DNA of 64,000 nt from Comamonadaceae bacterium (GTDB lineage Bacteria; Pseudomonadota; Gammaproteobacteria; Burkholderiales; Burkholderiaceae_C), in the NCBI GenBank assembly GCA_947456305.1, contig CANGPN010000004.1, positions 102,931 through 166,930 of the forward strand. Reading direction: 5' to 3'. Below are positions 29,129 through 39,965 of the stretch, one piece after another. Numbering within the stretch: position 1 is the stretch's first letter; each line of letters opens with the position of its first letter. The notes beneath the pieces are model-generated. The model did not search any database. It saw only the letters and a list, made by a program, of their open reading frames with translations, and was not told where the DNA came from. The position numbers and the translations under genes were made by a program.

Positions 29129-31220
29129 GGCTGTGTCCCTCATGTGCGTCAGAGGTGTGTTGCAAAGCAGGTGCGCGGCGCACCAGTGCATCCAATTGGT
29201 AAATCGATGCGGTCACTGGCACTTGACTGGCAGGTGTCAGATCGACTTTCGCCTGGGTTTGGTTCGATAAGCGTGAAGCAATGTCGTTCGGCAAAGCCAA
29301 TGCGCGCACTTCTTCAACGGTTTCAAATGCAAAGCCGGGCAACTTCAGCACGCTGCCCAAGACGCGCAGCACTTTCCATGCAGGGCGTGTTTCACCCAAG
29401 GGCTTGACCACGCCATGGAAACTTTGCGCACGCCCTTCAGTGTTCACAAACGTGCCTGCGGTTTCTGTGAACGGAGACACCGGCAGCAATACATCGCTGA
29501 TGTCTAAATTGGTTTTGAATGGCGACATGGTCACCACCATGTCTACCTTGTTCAGCGAATGCGCAGCAACTGCACAGTCGTGTTCAGGCTCGGTGTTCAA
29601 CAAAAACAAGGCTTTGAGTGATTGGGCTTGCAACATTTGCGCGGCGTTCATGCCGCCGTGCAAAGCTTGTGCTGACACCAGTTGTGCGCCAACTGTGTTG
29701 GCTGCTTCACCCAAATAGCCCACGCTGGCCCCGGTGTGTTCAGCAATGAAATTGGCTAATGCCAATAAGCTGGATGCTTTTTCGTGATGCGCGGCTGCAT
29801 TTCCGAGCAACACCGCCTTGCGTTCACCAGTTAACAACGAAGCAGCAATGGCTTGTGCCACGGTTGAAGCTGGGTTGCCTGGCGCTGGAGCTTGCAGATT
29901 TTTATGCTGTGCCACTGCTGCAGCGATATCGGCCAAAGCCTGTACCCACACCGAACTGTCGGCCAATGACACCTCAGCCAAAGGCATGGCCCAGTCATAA
30001 GCTTGCGCATTCAAAGCATGCACTTTGGCCCCGCGACGCACGGCCTGGCGAATGCGCTGAGCCAGCAAGGGTTGGTCTTTGCGGATGTGCGAGCCGATGA
30101 TCAACACCCGGTCTAAAGTGGATAACGATGCAATCGACGTTCCGAGCCAGCGCGCCTTGCCGTCGTGCTGGAAATCAGCTGCGCGCAAACGGCTGTCTAT
30201 GTTGTCGCTGCCTAAGCCACGCATGAGTTGGGTGGCCAGATACAACTCTTCGAGTGTGCTGTGCGGGCTGGCCAAGCAGCCAATCGCTGACGCACCATGG
30301 TCGGTCTTGATCTGTTGCAAACCGTTGGCTACATATTCCAGCGCAGTCGACCAGTCCACCGTGATCCATTGCCCGTCTTGTTTCAACATGGGCTGCGTCA
30401 GTCGCTCATCGCTGTTCAAGGCTTCGTAACTGTAGCGGTCGCGGTCAGCAATCCAGCACTCATTGACCTCTTCGTTTTCCAAAGGCACCACGCGCATGAC
30501 GCGGTTGTTTTTCACTTGGACGATCAAATTGGCACCGGTGGCATCGTGCGGACTGATGGACTTGCGACGACTCAACTCCCAAGTGCGTGCCTGATAACGA
30601 AATGGCTTGCTGGTGAGCGCGCCCACCGGGCAAATATCAATCATGTTGCCGGATAGTTCAGAGTCAACTGTGTCACCGACAAAGGCTTCAATTTCGGAAT
30701 GCTCACCCCGGTGCGACATGCCGAGTTCCATACTGCCTGCAATTTCTTGACCGAAGCGAACGCAACGTGTGCAATGGATGCAACGGCTCATCTCTTCCAT
30801 GCTGATGAGAGGGCCTACATCTTTGTGGAACACCACGCGTTTTTCTTCTTCGTAACGCGAAGCGCTGCCGCCGTATCCCACTGCCAAATCCTGCAACTGA
30901 CATTCACCGCCTTGGTCGCAAATCGGGCAATCCAGCGGATGGTTGATAAGCAAAAACTCCATAACCGATTTTTGGGCTTTGATGGCGCGTTCAGATTTGG
31001 TGTGCACCACCATGCCTTGAGTGACGGGTGTGGCGCAAGCCGGCATGGGCTTGGGTGCTTTTTCAATATCGACCAAACACATGCGGCAGTTGGCTGCAAT
31101 GCTGAGTTTGCGGTGGTAACAGAAATGCGGAATAAACGTGCCTGCCTGTTCAGCAGCTTGGATCACCACGCTGCCTTCAGCTACTTGCACTGTCTTGCCG
31201 TCGATTTGCAATTCAATCAT
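29121..31220 (-). CDS. nuoG: NADH-quinone oxidoreductase subunit G
   Basis: A 699-residue iron-sulfur subunit of the NADH-oxidising arm. The N-terminal 2Fe-2S ligands are in HFCYHRK and ANCRMC, then [14 protein letters not shown], and the 4Fe-4S cysteines in [16 protein letters not shown] and [11 protein letters not shown]. The remainder is a molybdopterin-oxidoreductase-like domain without cofactor. The ATG at 31220 fits the family; the frame continues upstream through nuoF without similarity. It overlaps nuoF by eight bases. Confidence 0.96.
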   Translation of the reverse strand: MIELQIDGKTVQVAEGSVVIQAAEQAGTFIPHFCYHRKLSIAANCRMCLVDIEKAPKPMPACATPVTQGMVVHTKSERAIKAQKSVMEFLLINHPLDCPICDQGGECQLQDLAVGYGGSASRYEEEKRVVFHKDVGPLISMEEMSRCIHCTRCVRFGQEIAGSMELGMSHRGEHSEIEAFVGDTVDSELSGNMIDICPVGALTSKPFRYQARTWELSRRKSISPHDATGANLIVQVKNNRVMRVVPLENEEVNECWIADRDRYSYEALNSDERLTQPMLKQDGQWITVDWSTALEYVANGLQQIKTDHGASAIGCLASPHSTLEELYLATQLMRGLGSDNIDSRLRAADFQHDGKARWLGTSIASLSTLDRVLIIGSHIRKDQPLLAQRIRQAVRRGAKVHALNAQAYDWAMPLAEVSLADSSVWVQALADIAAAVAQHKNLQAPAPGNPASTVAQAIAASLLTGERKAVLLGNAAAHHEKASSLLALANFIAEHTGASVGYLGEAANTVGAQLVSAQALHGGMNAAQMLQAQSLKALFLLNTEPEHDCAVAAHSLNKVDMVVTMSPFKTNLDISDVLLPVSPFTETAGTFVNTEGRAQSFHGVVKPLGETRPAWKVLRVLGSVLKLPGFAFETVEEVRALALPNDIASRLSNQTQAKVDLTPASQVPVTASIYQLDALVRRAPALQHTSDAHEGHSHG

Positions 31221-32583
31221 GGTGATGGCTCGCGTGTGCCTGCGACGAGACCAAGCAGGTCTTGTGCGTGATGTGGTGTTCGAATTCGTGGCGGAAATGT
31301 TTGAGCATGCCGCGCACCGGCATGGCCGCTGCATCGCCCAAAGCGCAAATGGTGCGGCCCATGATGTTTTCTGCCACGTTGTCCAACAAATCCATGTCAG
31401 TCGGTTTGCCGTGGCCGGTTTCAATCCGGTCGACCATGCGCGACAACCAACCCGTGCCTTCACGGCAAGGGGTGCATTGGCCGCAGGATTCGTGCATGTA
31501 AAACGCAGACAAGCGTTGCAGACTTTTCACCATGCAACGCGTGTCATTCATGACGATGACTGCGCCCGAGCCCAGCATGGACCCGGCCTTGGCAATCGCG
31601 TCGTAATCCATGGTGATGTCCATCATGATGGAGGCAGGCAACACCGGTGCTGACGATCCGCCGGGAATCACGGCTTTCAAAGCGCCGCCTTGCACACCAC
31701 CGGCGAGTTCAAGTAACTTTGAAAACGGTGTGCCCATGGGCACTTCGTAATTGCCGGGCAATACGACATCGCCGCTGACAGAGAAAATTTTGGTGCCGCC
31801 ATTGTTCGGTTTGCCACAGGCCAAATAAGCTGCACCGCCGTTGCGAATGATCCACGGCACGGCCGCGAATGTTTCAGTGTTGTTGATGGTGGTCGGTTTG
31901 CCGTACACGCCAAAGCTTGCGGGAAACGGTGGTTTGAAACGCGGCTGGCCTTTTTTGCCTTCCAGCGATTCGAGCAAGGCGGTTTCTTCGCCGCAAATGT
32001 AAGCACCGAATCCGTGGGCCGCATGCAATTGGAAGCTGAACTCGCTGCCCTGAATACGGTCGCCCAGAAAGCCTGCGGCTCGCGCTTCGTCTAATGCAGA
32101 TTCAAAGCGTTCGTAGGTTTGAAAAATTTCACCGTGTATGTAGTTGTAACCCACGCTGATGCCCATGGCGTATGCAGCAATGGCCATGCCTTCAATCACG
32201 ATGTGCGGGTTGAATTCCAGAATGTCACGGTCTTTGCAAGTGCCGGGCTCACCCTCGTCTGAATTGCACACCAGATATTTTTGTCCGTTGAACAAACGCG
32301 GCATGAAGCTCCACTTCAAGCCGGTGGGAAAACCTGCACCGCCGCGACCTCTGAGGCCTGACTCTTTGACACAAGCAATCACTTGATCTTGCGTCCATGC
32401 TGCTTCGCCGTTCAAACCAAGTATGGTGCGCAAGGCTTGGTAACCGCCGCGTGCCACATAGTCTTGCAAGCCCCAGTTACGGCCATTGAGGCCATCGTAA
32501 ATTTGCGGGTTGATGTGACGACCGTGAAAACAGGTTTCCAAACCTTTGGCTTGAAACTGACCCAGTAATTGTTCTAAGTTCAT
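31213..32583 (-). CDS. nuoF: NADH-quinone oxidoreductase subunit F
   Basis: A 456-residue flavoprotein subunit that binds NADH and FMN and carries the N3 4Fe-4S cluster. [16 protein letters not shown] is the nucleotide-binding glycine-rich loop, and [13 protein letters not shown] holds three cluster cysteines. Electrons from NADH enter complex I here. It overlaps nuoE by four bases. Confidence 0.97.
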   Translation of the reverse strand: MNLEQLLGQFQAKGLETCFHGRHINPQIYDGLNGRNWGLQDYVARGGYQALRTILGLNGEAAWTQDQVIACVKESGLRGRGGAGFPTGLKWSFMPRLFNGQKYLVCNSDEGEPGTCKDRDILEFNPHIVIEGMAIAAYAMGISVGYNYIHGEIFQTYERFESALDEARAAGFLGDRIQGSEFSFQLHAAHGFGAYICGEETALLESLEGKKGQPRFKPPFPASFGVYGKPTTINNTETFAAVPWIIRNGGAAYLACGKPNNGGTKIFSVSGDVVLPGNYEVPMGTPFSKLLELAGGVQGGALKAVIPGGSSAPVLPASIMMDITMDYDAIAKAGSMLGSGAVIVMNDTRCMVKSLQRLSAFYMHESCGQCTPCREGTGWLSRMVDRIETGHGKPTDMDLLDNVAENIMGRTICALGDAAAMPVRGMLKHFRHEFEHHITHKTCLVSSQAHASHHHD

Positions 32584-33089
32584 GGCTTGACCTCCACCTT
32601 GTGCAGACCGTCAATCAGTTGGTCGAGTTTGTCGTGGCTCATGAAGCTGCACATGCTGCGGTCATTGACCAGCAACACCGGCGCATCAGCGCAAGCGCCC
32701 ATGCATTCGCCGGGTTGCAAAGTGAACATGCCGTCTGCAGTGGTTTCACCCGATGCAATACCCAGCTTGTGACATAAGTGCTCCAAGGCTTTGTGACCGC
32801 CACGCAGTTGACAAGGCAAATTGGTGCACACATTGATTTTGTAACGCCCCACCGGTTGCTTGTTGTACATGTTGTAGAAGGTGAAAACCTCATGCACAGC
32901 CATGACAGGCATTTCAAGCACTGCCGCCAGTGCTTTTTCCTGCTCAGGCGTGACAAAGCCGTTTTCCTGTTGCAGTATGGACAAACAAGCCATGACGGCA
33001 GATTGTTTTTGATCAGCAGGGTATTTGTTCAACTCATGCTGAAAACGTTGCATGGTTTCAGCAGAAAAATGGTGGACTGCAGTGCTCAT
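32580..33089 (-). CDS. nuoE: NADH-quinone oxidoreductase subunit E
   Basis: A 169-residue thioredoxin-like subunit with a 2Fe-2S cluster (N1a). The ligands are seen as [11 protein letters not shown] and [12 protein letters not shown]. It pairs with NuoF in the NADH dehydrogenase module. It overlaps both neighbours by four bases, so translation of D, E and F is coupled. Confidence 0.96.
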   Translation of the reverse strand: MSTAVHHFSAETMQRFQHELNKYPADQKQSAVMACLSILQQENGFVTPEQEKALAAVLEMPVMAVHEVFTFYNMYNKQPVGRYKINVCTNLPCQLRGGHKALEHLCHKLGIASGETTADGMFTLQPGECMGACADAPVLLVNDRSMCSFMSHDKLDQLIDGLHKVEVKP

Positions 33090-34339
33090 CGGTCTATTTC
33101 CCCAAACACAATATCCATGGTGCCGATGATGGCGACGGTATCTGAAATCATGTGGCCGCGTGTCATCTCGTCCATGGCGGCCAGATGCGCAAAACCGGGT
33201 GGCCGGATTTTCATGCGGTAAGGTTTGTTTGCACCATCGCTGACCAAGTAAATACCGAATTCGCCCTTGGGGTGTTCCACCGCCGCATAAGCCTCACCTT
33301 CAGGCACATGAAAACCTTCGGTGAAGAGTTTGAAATGGTGGATCAACTCTTCCATGCTGGTCTTCATGGATTCGCGTGAAGGTGGTGCCACTTTGTGGTT
33401 GTCGGTGATGACAGGGCCGGGGTTGTCGCGCAACCATTTCACGCATTGGCTAATGATGCGGTTGGACTGACGTAACTCGGCCACGCGCACCAAATAGCGG
33501 TCGTAGCAATCGCCGGTTAGGCCAACCGGCACATCAAAATCCATTTGGTCATACACATCGTAAGGCTGTTGCTTGCGCAAGTCCCAGGCAATGCCCGAAC
33601 CGCGCAACATGGGGCCGGTGAAGCCCAGATTTTTCGCGCGCTCAGGTGTGACCACACCAATACCGACGGTGCGCTGTTTCCAGATACGGTTGTCGGTCAG
33701 CAAGGTTTCGTATTCGTCTACGTACTTGGGGAAACGCTTGGTGAAGTCTTCAATAAAGTCGAGCAATGAACCTTGACGGTTTTCATTCAAACGGGCAATG
33801 GCGCGCGCATTTTTGACTTTGCTGACCTGGTATTGCGGCATGCTGTCGGGCAGATCGCGGTACACGCCACCGGGGCGGAAATAGGCGGCATGCATGCGTG
33901 CACCGGAGACGGCTTCGTACATGTCGTACAAGTCTTCACGTTCACGGAAGCAGTAAATCAAGATATTCATCGCGCCGCAATCAAAACCATGCGCACCTAA
34001 CCAAAGCAAATGGTTGAGCATGCGGGTGATTTCGGCGAACATCACACGTATGTATTGGGCGCGAACGGGCACTTCAAGCCCCATGAGTTTTTCAATCGCC
34101 AAACAATACGCATGTTCATTGCACATCATGGACACATAGTCCAAGCGATCCATGTAAGGCAATGACTGGATGTAGGTTTTGCTCTCAGCCAGTTTTTCTG
34201 TGGCGCGGTGTAGCAAGCCGATATGCGGGTCGGCACGTTGCACAACTTCACCGTCGAGCTCCAGCACCAAGCGCAAAACGCCGTGCGCCGCCGGGTGTTG
34301 CGGGCCCAAATTCAGGGTGTAATTTTTGATGTCAGCCAT
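33086..34339 (-). CDS. nuoD: NADH-quinone oxidoreductase subunit D
   Basis: A 417-residue 49-kDa-type subunit, evolutionarily related to NiFe-hydrogenase large subunits. [13 protein letters not shown] near the start and the quinone-site histidine and tyrosine regions ([26 protein letters not shown]) are intact. It forms the quinone-reduction site with NuoB. It is separate from nuoC, unlike the fused nuoCD of E. coli. Confidence 0.97.
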   Translation of the reverse strand: MADIKNYTLNLGPQHPAAHGVLRLVLELDGEVVQRADPHIGLLHRATEKLAESKTYIQSLPYMDRLDYVSMMCNEHAYCLAIEKLMGLEVPVRAQYIRVMFAEITRMLNHLLWLGAHGFDCGAMNILIYCFREREDLYDMYEAVSGARMHAAYFRPGGVYRDLPDSMPQYQVSKVKNARAIARLNENRQGSLLDFIEDFTKRFPKYVDEYETLLTDNRIWKQRTVGIGVVTPERAKNLGFTGPMLRGSGIAWDLRKQQPYDVYDQMDFDVPVGLTGDCYDRYLVRVAELRQSNRIISQCVKWLRDNPGPVITDNHKVAPPSRESMKTSMEELIHHFKLFTEGFHVPEGEAYAAVEHPKGEFGIYLVSDGANKPYRMKIRPPGFAHLAAMDEMTRGHMISDTVAIIGTMDIVFGEIDR

Positions 34340-34342
34340 GGC

Positions 34343-34960
34343 TTAATGCAACCCGCCGTAATTGTCTTCACGAATGATGCGCGGTGTGATCTCGCGCGGC
34401 TCAATGGTGACAGGTTGGTAAATCACACGTTTTTGCTCTGCGTCGTAACGCATTTCAACATGGCCAGTGGTGGGGAAATCTTTGCGAAATGGATGGCCGA
34501 TGAAGCCGTAGTCGGTGAGGATGCGGCGCAAATCTGCGTGGTCTCTGAAGAGAATGCCAAACAAATCAAAAGCTTCACGCTCAAACCAATTGGCGGCACT
34601 CCAAATGCCGTTGATCGAATCCACCTGGGGCATGTGCTCGTCAGTGGCATGCACACGAAGTCGCAAACGCCAGTTGTGGGTCAAAGATAAAAAGTGGCTA
34701 ACGACTGCATAGCGTGGCATATCGGTAAACACTGAATGCGCACCGTCCTTGTAGGCCGAGTAATCCATGCCGCACAAATCAATGAGTTGCTCAAAGGCAA
34801 GTTCAGGGTGGTCTCGCAACTGCAAGGCCACAGACAAATAATCTTCATCCTTGACCGTCAAGGTCAATTCACCCAGCGCCAACTCCAGCTTTTGAATGCG
34901 CTCACCCAATACATGCTGCAAAGCAGATTGCAAGGTATCAATGGAAACAGTGATGGTCAT
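34343..34960 (-). CDS. nuoC: NADH-quinone oxidoreductase subunit C
   Basis: A 205-residue 30-kDa-type subunit. [21 protein letters not shown] and [16 protein letters not shown] form the family signature near residues 125-165. It stabilises the junction of the peripheral arm with NuoD and NuoB. It is a stand-alone gene three bases ahead of nuoD. Confidence 0.95.
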   Translation of the reverse strand: MTITVSIDTLQSALQHVLGERIQKLELALGELTLTVKDEDYLSVALQLRDHPELAFEQLIDLCGMDYSAYKDGAHSVFTDMPRYAVVSHFLSLTHNWRLRLRVHATDEHMPQVDSINGIWSAANWFEREAFDLFGILFRDHADLRRILTDYGFIGHPFRKDFPTTGHVEMRYDAEQKRVIYQPVTIEPREITPRIIREDNYGGLH

Positions 34961-34966
34961 ACAGTC

Positions 34967-35443
34967 TCAACGGGCAATGGTGTTTTCACGGCGTATCTTG
35001 GATTGCAATTGCAATATGCCGTAAAGCAAAGCTTCAGCTGTTGGCGGACAACCGGGCACATAAACATCGACCGGTACGATGCGGTCACAACCGCGCACCA
35101 CTGAATAGCTGTAGTGATAGTAGCCGCCGCCGTTGGCGCATGAACCCATGGACAACACCCAGCGCGGCTCGGACATCTGGTCATAGACTTTGCGCAAAGC
35201 AGGCGCCATCTTGTTGCACAAGGTGCCAGCGACGATCATCAAATCGGATTGACGCGGACTGGGGCGAAACAACATGCCGAAACGGTCAATGTCATAACGC
35301 GCCGCACCTGCATGCATCATTTCAACCGCACAGCAAGCCAAACCGAAAGTCATGGGCCACAGCGAACCTGTTTTGGCCCAGTTCACCACCGAGTCGTAAG
35401 AGGTGGTGATAAAGCCTTCTTGGAAAACGCCTTCAAGTGACAT
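34967..35443 (-). CDS. nuoB: NADH-quinone oxidoreductase subunit B
   Basis: A 158-residue subunit holding cluster N2, the last iron-sulfur centre before quinone. The four cysteine ligands are in [16 protein letters not shown] and VPGCPPT. It spans the boundary between peripheral and membrane arms. nuoA ends three bases upstream. Confidence 0.97.
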   Translation of the reverse strand: MSLEGVFQEGFITTSYDSVVNWAKTGSLWPMTFGLACCAVEMMHAGAARYDIDRFGMLFRPSPRQSDLMIVAGTLCNKMAPALRKVYDQMSEPRWVLSMGSCANGGGYYHYSYSVVRGCDRIVPVDVYVPGCPPTAEALLYGILQLQSKIRRENTIAR

Positions 35444-35446
35444 ATG

Positions 35447-35806
35447 TCATTCCCAGTCAAGGGCTCCTTTTTTCCATTCGTAGATGAACCCGACCACAAG
35501 AATTGCCAGAAAAATCATCATGGCAAAAAAACCAGTCAAGCCGATTTCTTTGAGCGACACCGCCCAGGGAAACAGAAAAGCGATTTCTAAATCGAACAAG
35601 ATGAACAAAATAGCAACCAAGTAATAGCGCACATCAAATTTCATGCGCGCGTCCTCGAAAGCTTCGAAGCCGCATTCATAAGGGGAATTTTTAGCTGCAT
35701 CGGGTTTGTGTGGACCCAGCAATGCGCCAATCAACTGAGGCGCTACACCAACGAGCAAGCCGACACAAATAAATAAAAGAACGGGAAGATACTGCTCTAA
35801 GCTCAT
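35447..35806 (-). CDS. nuoA: NADH-quinone oxidoreductase subunit A
   Basis: A 119-residue, three-helix membrane subunit, the first gene of the nuo operon. The conserved loop [20 protein letters not shown] near residues 40-59 and [12 protein letters not shown] are diagnostic. I could not find a convincing sigma-70 promoter in the 76 bases between nuoA and the tRNA-Leu gene upstream, so transcription may start further up. Confidence 0.96.
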   Translation of the reverse strand: MSLEQYLPVLLFICVGLLVGVAPQLIGALLGPHKPDAAKNSPYECGFEAFEDARMKFDVRYYLVAILFILFDLEIAFLFPWAVSLKEIGLTGFFAMMIFLAILVVGFIYEWKKGALDWE

Positions 35807-35882
35807 TGGAAACTCTTTTTGCAGGTCATTGTCTGAACAGCTTCGTGCATTGTGCTGACAATACGATGACAGCGGATTCTGA

Positions 35883-35967
35883 TGGTGCCGTCGGCGAGAC
35901 TCGAACTCGCACAGCTTTCGCCACTACCCCCTCAAGATAGCGTGTCTACCAATTTCACCACGACGGC
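35883..35967 (-). tRNA. tRNA-Leu (anticodon GAG)
   Basis: An 85-base class II tRNA. Acceptor arms GCCGTCG (35961-35967) and CGACGGC pair fully, and CCA is encoded (35883-35885). The D-arm holds AAATTGGTAGAC, the anticodon stem-loop reads CTATC-TTGAGGG-GGTAG with anticodon GAG, a long variable arm follows, and the T-arm has GTTCGAGTC. It reads CUC and CUU leucine codons. It lies between secG and nuoA on the same strand, as in many proteobacteria. Confidence 0.97.
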
Positions 35968-36070
35968 TTTGTTTACTTTTTTACCAAGCTTGGGCTCTGA
36001 AAAAGCCTCTGATCTTAACCCCAAAAAAACATGCTTCTGACTGCATCCGGCTGAATTTTTAAGTCGCTTT

Positions 36071-36502
36071 TTATTTGCCAGGGATTTGCGAAGCAGGCGA
36101 TCCAGCAGGAGTTGCGGGGGTTGAATTTGCAGCAGCTGCAGGCACTGACTTGTCAGTCACCGCCTCGGGTGCAGGGGAAGCCCCGGGAATTTTGTCGCCA
36201 GCACCGGCAGGTGCGGTCACAGCAGCGCGTTCTAAAACGCTGGCACCGTCAGAGCTGGTGGTGCGAAGATTACCGAAATAGGCCAGCGCCAGCGTGCAAA
36301 CAAAAAATACAGCAGCCAACACAGAAGTGGTGCGTGAGAGAAAGTTGGCTCCGCCAGTGGCACCGAACAAACTGCCCGAAGTGCCGCTGCCAAAGGCTGC
36401 GCCCATGTCAGCGCCTTTGCCATGCTGAACCAGAATCAGGCCAATCATGCCCAAGGCAGCCAAAATTTGAACCAACAATAAAAGATTAAGTAGCGTACTC
36501 AT
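36071..36502 (-). CDS. secG: preprotein translocase subunit SecG
   Basis: A 143-residue inner-membrane protein with two hydrophobic helices near residues 3-25 and 52-75. The connecting loop GADMGAAFGSGTSGSLFG is the SecG signature. The last 60 residues are alanine- and proline-rich and probably flexible, longer than in E. coli. SecG assists SecYEG in protein export. The ATG at 36502 is set by homology. It follows tpiA by 16 bases. Confidence 0.94.
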   Translation of the reverse strand: MSTLLNLLLLVQILAALGMIGLILVQHGKGADMGAAFGSGTSGSLFGATGGANFLSRTTSVLAAVFFVCTLALAYFGNLRTTSSDGASVLERAAVTAPAGAGDKIPGASPAPEAVTDKSVPAAAANSTPATPAGSPASQIPGK

Positions 36503-36518
36503 GAAAACTCCGTGAAAG

Positions 36519-37265
36519 TCAGTGCGAAGCCGCAGTAACAATGGTCAAAAAATCTGCGGCTTTGAGGGATGCCCCTCCGATCAAACCGCCGTCAATATCA
36601 GTTTGCGCCAGCAAGCTGGCCGCGTTGGCAGCATTCATGCTGCCGCCGTATAACAAGGGGATGCGTTCCGGCTGAGGCGTGGCTGCCTTGAGTTGAGCGC
36701 GTAACAGTGCATGCACTTGTTGTGCTTGCTCGGGGCTGGCGGTCTTGCCAGTGCCAATCGCCCACACCGGCTCATAAGCCACCACTATTTCGCTGATGCA
36801 ATGGCCGTTGGTGTGAATCACCGCAGCGAGTTGTCGTTTGACCACCGCTTCAGTTTCACCGGCTTCGCGCTCGGCCAAAGTTTCGCCCACACACACAATG
36901 GGTGTGATGCCGGCAGCCAATGCACGTTGCGCTTTGGTTGCCACGCCTGCATCGGTTTCGCCGTGGTATTGACGGCGCTCTGAATGGCCAACGATGGCGT
37001 AGCGCACACCGAACTCGCGCAGCATGCCGGCAGACAGCTCGCCGGTGAATGCGCCTTGTTCGTGTGCTGACACATCTTGCGCGCCCCACAACAGAGGGGT
37101 GCCTGTCGCGAGTTGCTGCAATTGAGACAAATACACCGCAGGCGCACACACTGCGACTTTGCAGGAAGAAGCAGGCAAACCAGCCATCACAGCGCGCACA
37201 AGATCTTGATTGGCAGCTAAGCTGCCATTCATTTTCCAGTTGCCGACGATCAGTTTGCCGCTCAT
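36519..37265 (-). CDS. tpiA: triosephosphate isomerase
   Basis: A 248-residue TIM-barrel enzyme. GNWKMNG near residue 8 contributes the catalytic lysine, GHSERRQ near residue 94 the catalytic histidine, and AYEPVWAIGTGKTAS near residue 165 the catalytic glutamate and flexible loop. LLYGGSMN binds phosphate. It interconverts dihydroxyacetone phosphate and glyceraldehyde-3-phosphate. The ATG at 37265 is the family start. It lies seven bases after pnp. Confidence 0.97.
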   Translation of the reverse strand: MSGKLIVGNWKMNGSLAANQDLVRAVMAGLPASSCKVAVCAPAVYLSQLQQLATGTPLLWGAQDVSAHEQGAFTGELSAGMLREFGVRYAIVGHSERRQYHGETDAGVATKAQRALAAGITPIVCVGETLAEREAGETEAVVKRQLAAVIHTNGHCISEIVVAYEPVWAIGTGKTASPEQAQQVHALLRAQLKAATPQPERIPLLYGGSMNAANAASLLAQTDIDGGLIGGASLKAADFLTIVTAASH

Positions 37266-37272
37266 GCTTGCA

Positions 37273-39408
37273 TCACTCCTGGTGGGGTTGCTCTTCGTGG
37301 TGAGCAGGTGCTTCGGGACGATCAAGCAAAGCCTTCATCGACAATTTGATGCGGCCTTTTTCGTCGGTTTCCAACACTTTGACACGAACGATTTGGCCTT
37401 CGGCCAGCACGTCGGTGACTTTGGCGATGCGCTCATGGCTGATCTGGCTGATGTGCAGCAAACCGTCTTTGCCGGGCAGCAAATTAACCAGTGCGCCGAA
37501 GTCCAGAATCTTGGTGATAGGGCCTTCGTAGATCTTGCCGATTTCCACTTCAGCGGTAATTTCCTGAATGCGGCGTTTGGCTTCATCTGCCTTGGCACCG
37601 TCGGTGGCAGCAATGGTGATGGTGCCGTCTTCTTCGATGTTGATCTGGCAACCTGTTTCTTCAGTCAATGCACGAATGACAGCGCCGCCCTTGCCGATCA
37701 CGTCCCGGATTTTCTCGGGGTTGATCTTCATGGTGTAGAGCTTGGGTGCGAAATTGCTGACCTCGGTCTTGGCTTCGCCCATGGCATCTTGCATCTTGCC
37801 CAGAATGTGCATGCGTGCTTCCTTGGCTTGGGCCAAAGCGACTTGCATGATCTCTTGTGTGATGCCTTGGATTTTGATGTCCATTTGCAAAGCGGTGATG
37901 CCGTTGGTGGTACCGGCCACTTTGAAGTCCATGTCGCCCAAATGATCTTCGTCACCCAGAATGTCGGTCAGCACGGCGAAACGGTTGCCGTCCTTGATCA
38001 AGCCCATGGCGATACCGGCCACGTGTGCTTTCATAGGAACGCCTGCGTCCATCAGCGACAAACAACCGCCGCAAACAGAAGCCATGGACGACGAGCCGTT
38101 GGATTCAGTGATTTCAGACACCACACGCATGGTGTAAGGGAACTCTTCTTTGGTTGGCAAGCATGCAGCCAGTGCGCGCTTGGCCAGACGGCCGTGGCCG
38201 ATTTCGCGGCGCTTGGTGCTGCCCATGCGACCGACTTCGCCGGTGGCGAACGGAGGCATGTTGTAGTGGAACATGAAGCGGTCTTCGAATTCACCGGCCA
38301 GTGCGTCGATGCGTTGTGCATCACGCTCAGTGCCGAGTGTGGTGATGACTAAGGCCTGGGTTTCGCCGCGTGTGAACAAAGCGGAACCGTGGGTGCGCGG
38401 CAACACGCTGTTGCGGATTTCGATAGGGCGCACAGTGCGTGTGTCGCGGCCATCGATGCGGGGCTCACCAGCCAGAATCTGGCTGCGAACAATGCGTGCT
38501 TCAATATCGAACAACATGCTTTCGACCTTGACGCTGTCGAACTCAACACCATCAGCTTTCAGGCCGGCCATGACGGCTGCGTAGGCTTCGCGGCAGGCTT
38601 GTGTGCGGCTTTGCTTGTTGCGGATTTGGTAAGCCGCGGCCAGTTTGTCATCGGCGAGTGCCGCGACCTTGGCGATCAAAGGCTCGTCTTTGGCAGGCGG
38701 TTGCCAGTCCCACACTGGCTTGCCTGCGTCGCGCACCAATTCGTGGATGGCGTTGATGGCAATACGGCTTTGCTCGTGTCCGAACACCACTGCGCCGAGC
38801 ATGACTTCTTCAGACATTTGCAGCGCTTCTGATTCGACCATCAGCACGGCGGCTTCAGTACCAGCGACCACCAACTCAAGCACGCTGTCTTTGCGCTGGG
38901 TTTGGCCGGGGTTGAGCACGTATTCGCCGTTGATATAACCGACGCGGGCAGCACCGATAGGGCCGTTGAAAGGAATACCGGAGATGCTGAGGGCAGCAGA
39001 CACTCCGATCATGGCGGCGATGTCGGCGTCCACTTCAGGGTTGAGTGAAATGGTGTGAACAACGACGTGTACATCGTTGTAAAAACCTTCAGGGAACAGT
39101 GGACGGATGGGACGGTCGATCAAGCGGCTGGTGAGGGTTTCGTGCTCGCTGGGCTTGGCTTCGCGCTTGAAAAAGCTACCGGGGATTTTGCCGGCTGCGT
39201 ATGTTTTCTCAATGTAGTCCACGGTCAGAGGAAAAAAGTCCTGACCTGGTTTGGAGTTTTTCGAGCCGACCACGGTGGCTAACACCACGGTGTCGTCGAT
39301 ATTGACGATGACTGCACCGCCGGATTGGCGAGCGATTTCGCCGGTTTCCATGGTGACCGTATGCTGGCCCCACTGGAAAGTCTTGGTTACTTTATTGAAT
39401 AAAGACAT
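37273..39408 (-). CDS. pnp: polyribonucleotide nucleotidyltransferase (PNPase)
   Basis: A 711-residue exoribonuclease. Two RNase PH domains flank a helical linker ([34 protein letters not shown]). A KH domain with [15 protein letters not shown] near residue 565 follows, and then an S1 domain near residues 620-690. It degrades RNA 3' to 5' by phosphorolysis and is part of the degradosome in many bacteria. A long leader with a strong hairpin precedes it, in keeping with the known autocontrol of pnp. Confidence 0.97.
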   Translation of the reverse strand: MSLFNKVTKTFQWGQHTVTMETGEIARQSGGAVIVNIDDTVVLATVVGSKNSKPGQDFFPLTVDYIEKTYAAGKIPGSFFKREAKPSEHETLTSRLIDRPIRPLFPEGFYNDVHVVVHTISLNPEVDADIAAMIGVSAALSISGIPFNGPIGAARVGYINGEYVLNPGQTQRKDSVLELVVAGTEAAVLMVESEALQMSEEVMLGAVVFGHEQSRIAINAIHELVRDAGKPVWDWQPPAKDEPLIAKVAALADDKLAAAYQIRNKQSRTQACREAYAAVMAGLKADGVEFDSVKVESMLFDIEARIVRSQILAGEPRIDGRDTRTVRPIEIRNSVLPRTHGSALFTRGETQALVITTLGTERDAQRIDALAGEFEDRFMFHYNMPPFATGEVGRMGSTKRREIGHGRLAKRALAACLPTKEEFPYTMRVVSEITESNGSSSMASVCGGCLSLMDAGVPMKAHVAGIAMGLIKDGNRFAVLTDILGDEDHLGDMDFKVAGTTNGITALQMDIKIQGITQEIMQVALAQAKEARMHILGKMQDAMGEAKTEVSNFAPKLYTMKINPEKIRDVIGKGGAVIRALTEETGCQINIEEDGTITIAATDGAKADEAKRRIQEITAEVEIGKIYEGPITKILDFGALVNLLPGKDGLLHISQISHERIAKVTDVLAEGQIVRVKVLETDEKGRIKLSMKALLDRPEAPAHHEEQPHQE

Positions 39409-39574
39409 AGTGAATTCCTAAAACAGATCAGGTGAATATGAAGTGAAGGCCACTTCAAAAAGCCCAAAGTCGCTGCCAGAACACGATGCCATTCCAGAAA
39501 AATACCTGCGTTTTTTTGGAATGACACAGCTTCGCTCCGAGTCAGTCGCTTTGACATTGCCCTTCCACATGTGA

Positions 39575-39602
39575 CAACGCCTGAGTGAATGCTCAGGCGT
39601 TG
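39575..39602 (-). promoter_or_regulatory. 11-bp hairpin between rpsO and pnp
   Basis: A perfect 11-bp inverted repeat (39575-39585 with 39592-39602, loop 39586-39591) lies 15 bases after the rpsO stop in the 208-base gap before pnp. No T-run follows it on the minus strand, so it is not a standard intrinsic terminator. In E. coli the same gap holds the rpsO terminator and an RNase III site through which PNPase controls its own mRNA. A similar processing role is inferred here. I see nothing else clear in the gap. Confidence 0.55.
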
Positions 39603-39616
39603 CACGAGGGCGGGAA

Positions 39617-39880
39617 TTACTTGCGCAAACCCAGTTTGGCAATCAGCGCGGTGTAGCGCTCTGCGTCTTTGGATTTGAGGTAGTCGAGCAATTTGCGTCG
39701 ACGGCTGACCATGCGCAACAAACCACGGCGGCCATGGTGATCCTTGGCGTGTGTTTTGAAATGGGGGGTCAGTTCATTGATGCGTGCGGTCAGGATGGCG
39801 ACCTGCACTTCGGGACTGCCAGTATCGTTGGCAGAACGGGCATTGGCCTTGACGACCTCGGCCTTGTTTAATGTTGTCAT
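39617..39880 (-). CDS. rpsO: 30S ribosomal protein S15
   Basis: An 87-residue basic protein matching uS15 ([37 protein letters not shown]). It is a primary binder of the central domain of 16S rRNA. The ATG at 39880 is the family start; an in-frame codon at 39904 would add eight residues. It precedes pnp, the conserved order. Confidence 0.97.
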   Translation of the reverse strand: MTTLNKAEVVKANARSANDTGSPEVQVAILTARINELTPHFKTHAKDHHGRRGLLRMVSRRRKLLDYLKSKDAERYTALIAKLGLRK

Positions 39881-39965
39881 GGTGTTTTCCAAAAAATTTG
39901 ACATGCGCCAACAGCCGGAAATGCCAGATGGCGTGAACTTAAACCGAATTGGCTAAGCCTTGAAA

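Noticed and set aside
31221..31463. N-terminal extension of nuoG
   Set aside because: The frame stays open upstream through nuoF, but family members begin at MIELQIDGK, and the extension resembles nothing.
35807..35882. Promoter for the nuo operon in the gap before nuoA
   Set aside because: A TTGTCA can be found, but no acceptable -10 lies at the right distance, so I did not report it.
37210..38352. Long open frame on the plus strand (about 380 codons) inside pnp
   Set aside because: It lies wholly antisense to a well-conserved PNPase gene, has no ribosome binding site or family similarity, and its composition is that of a reverse-strand shadow.
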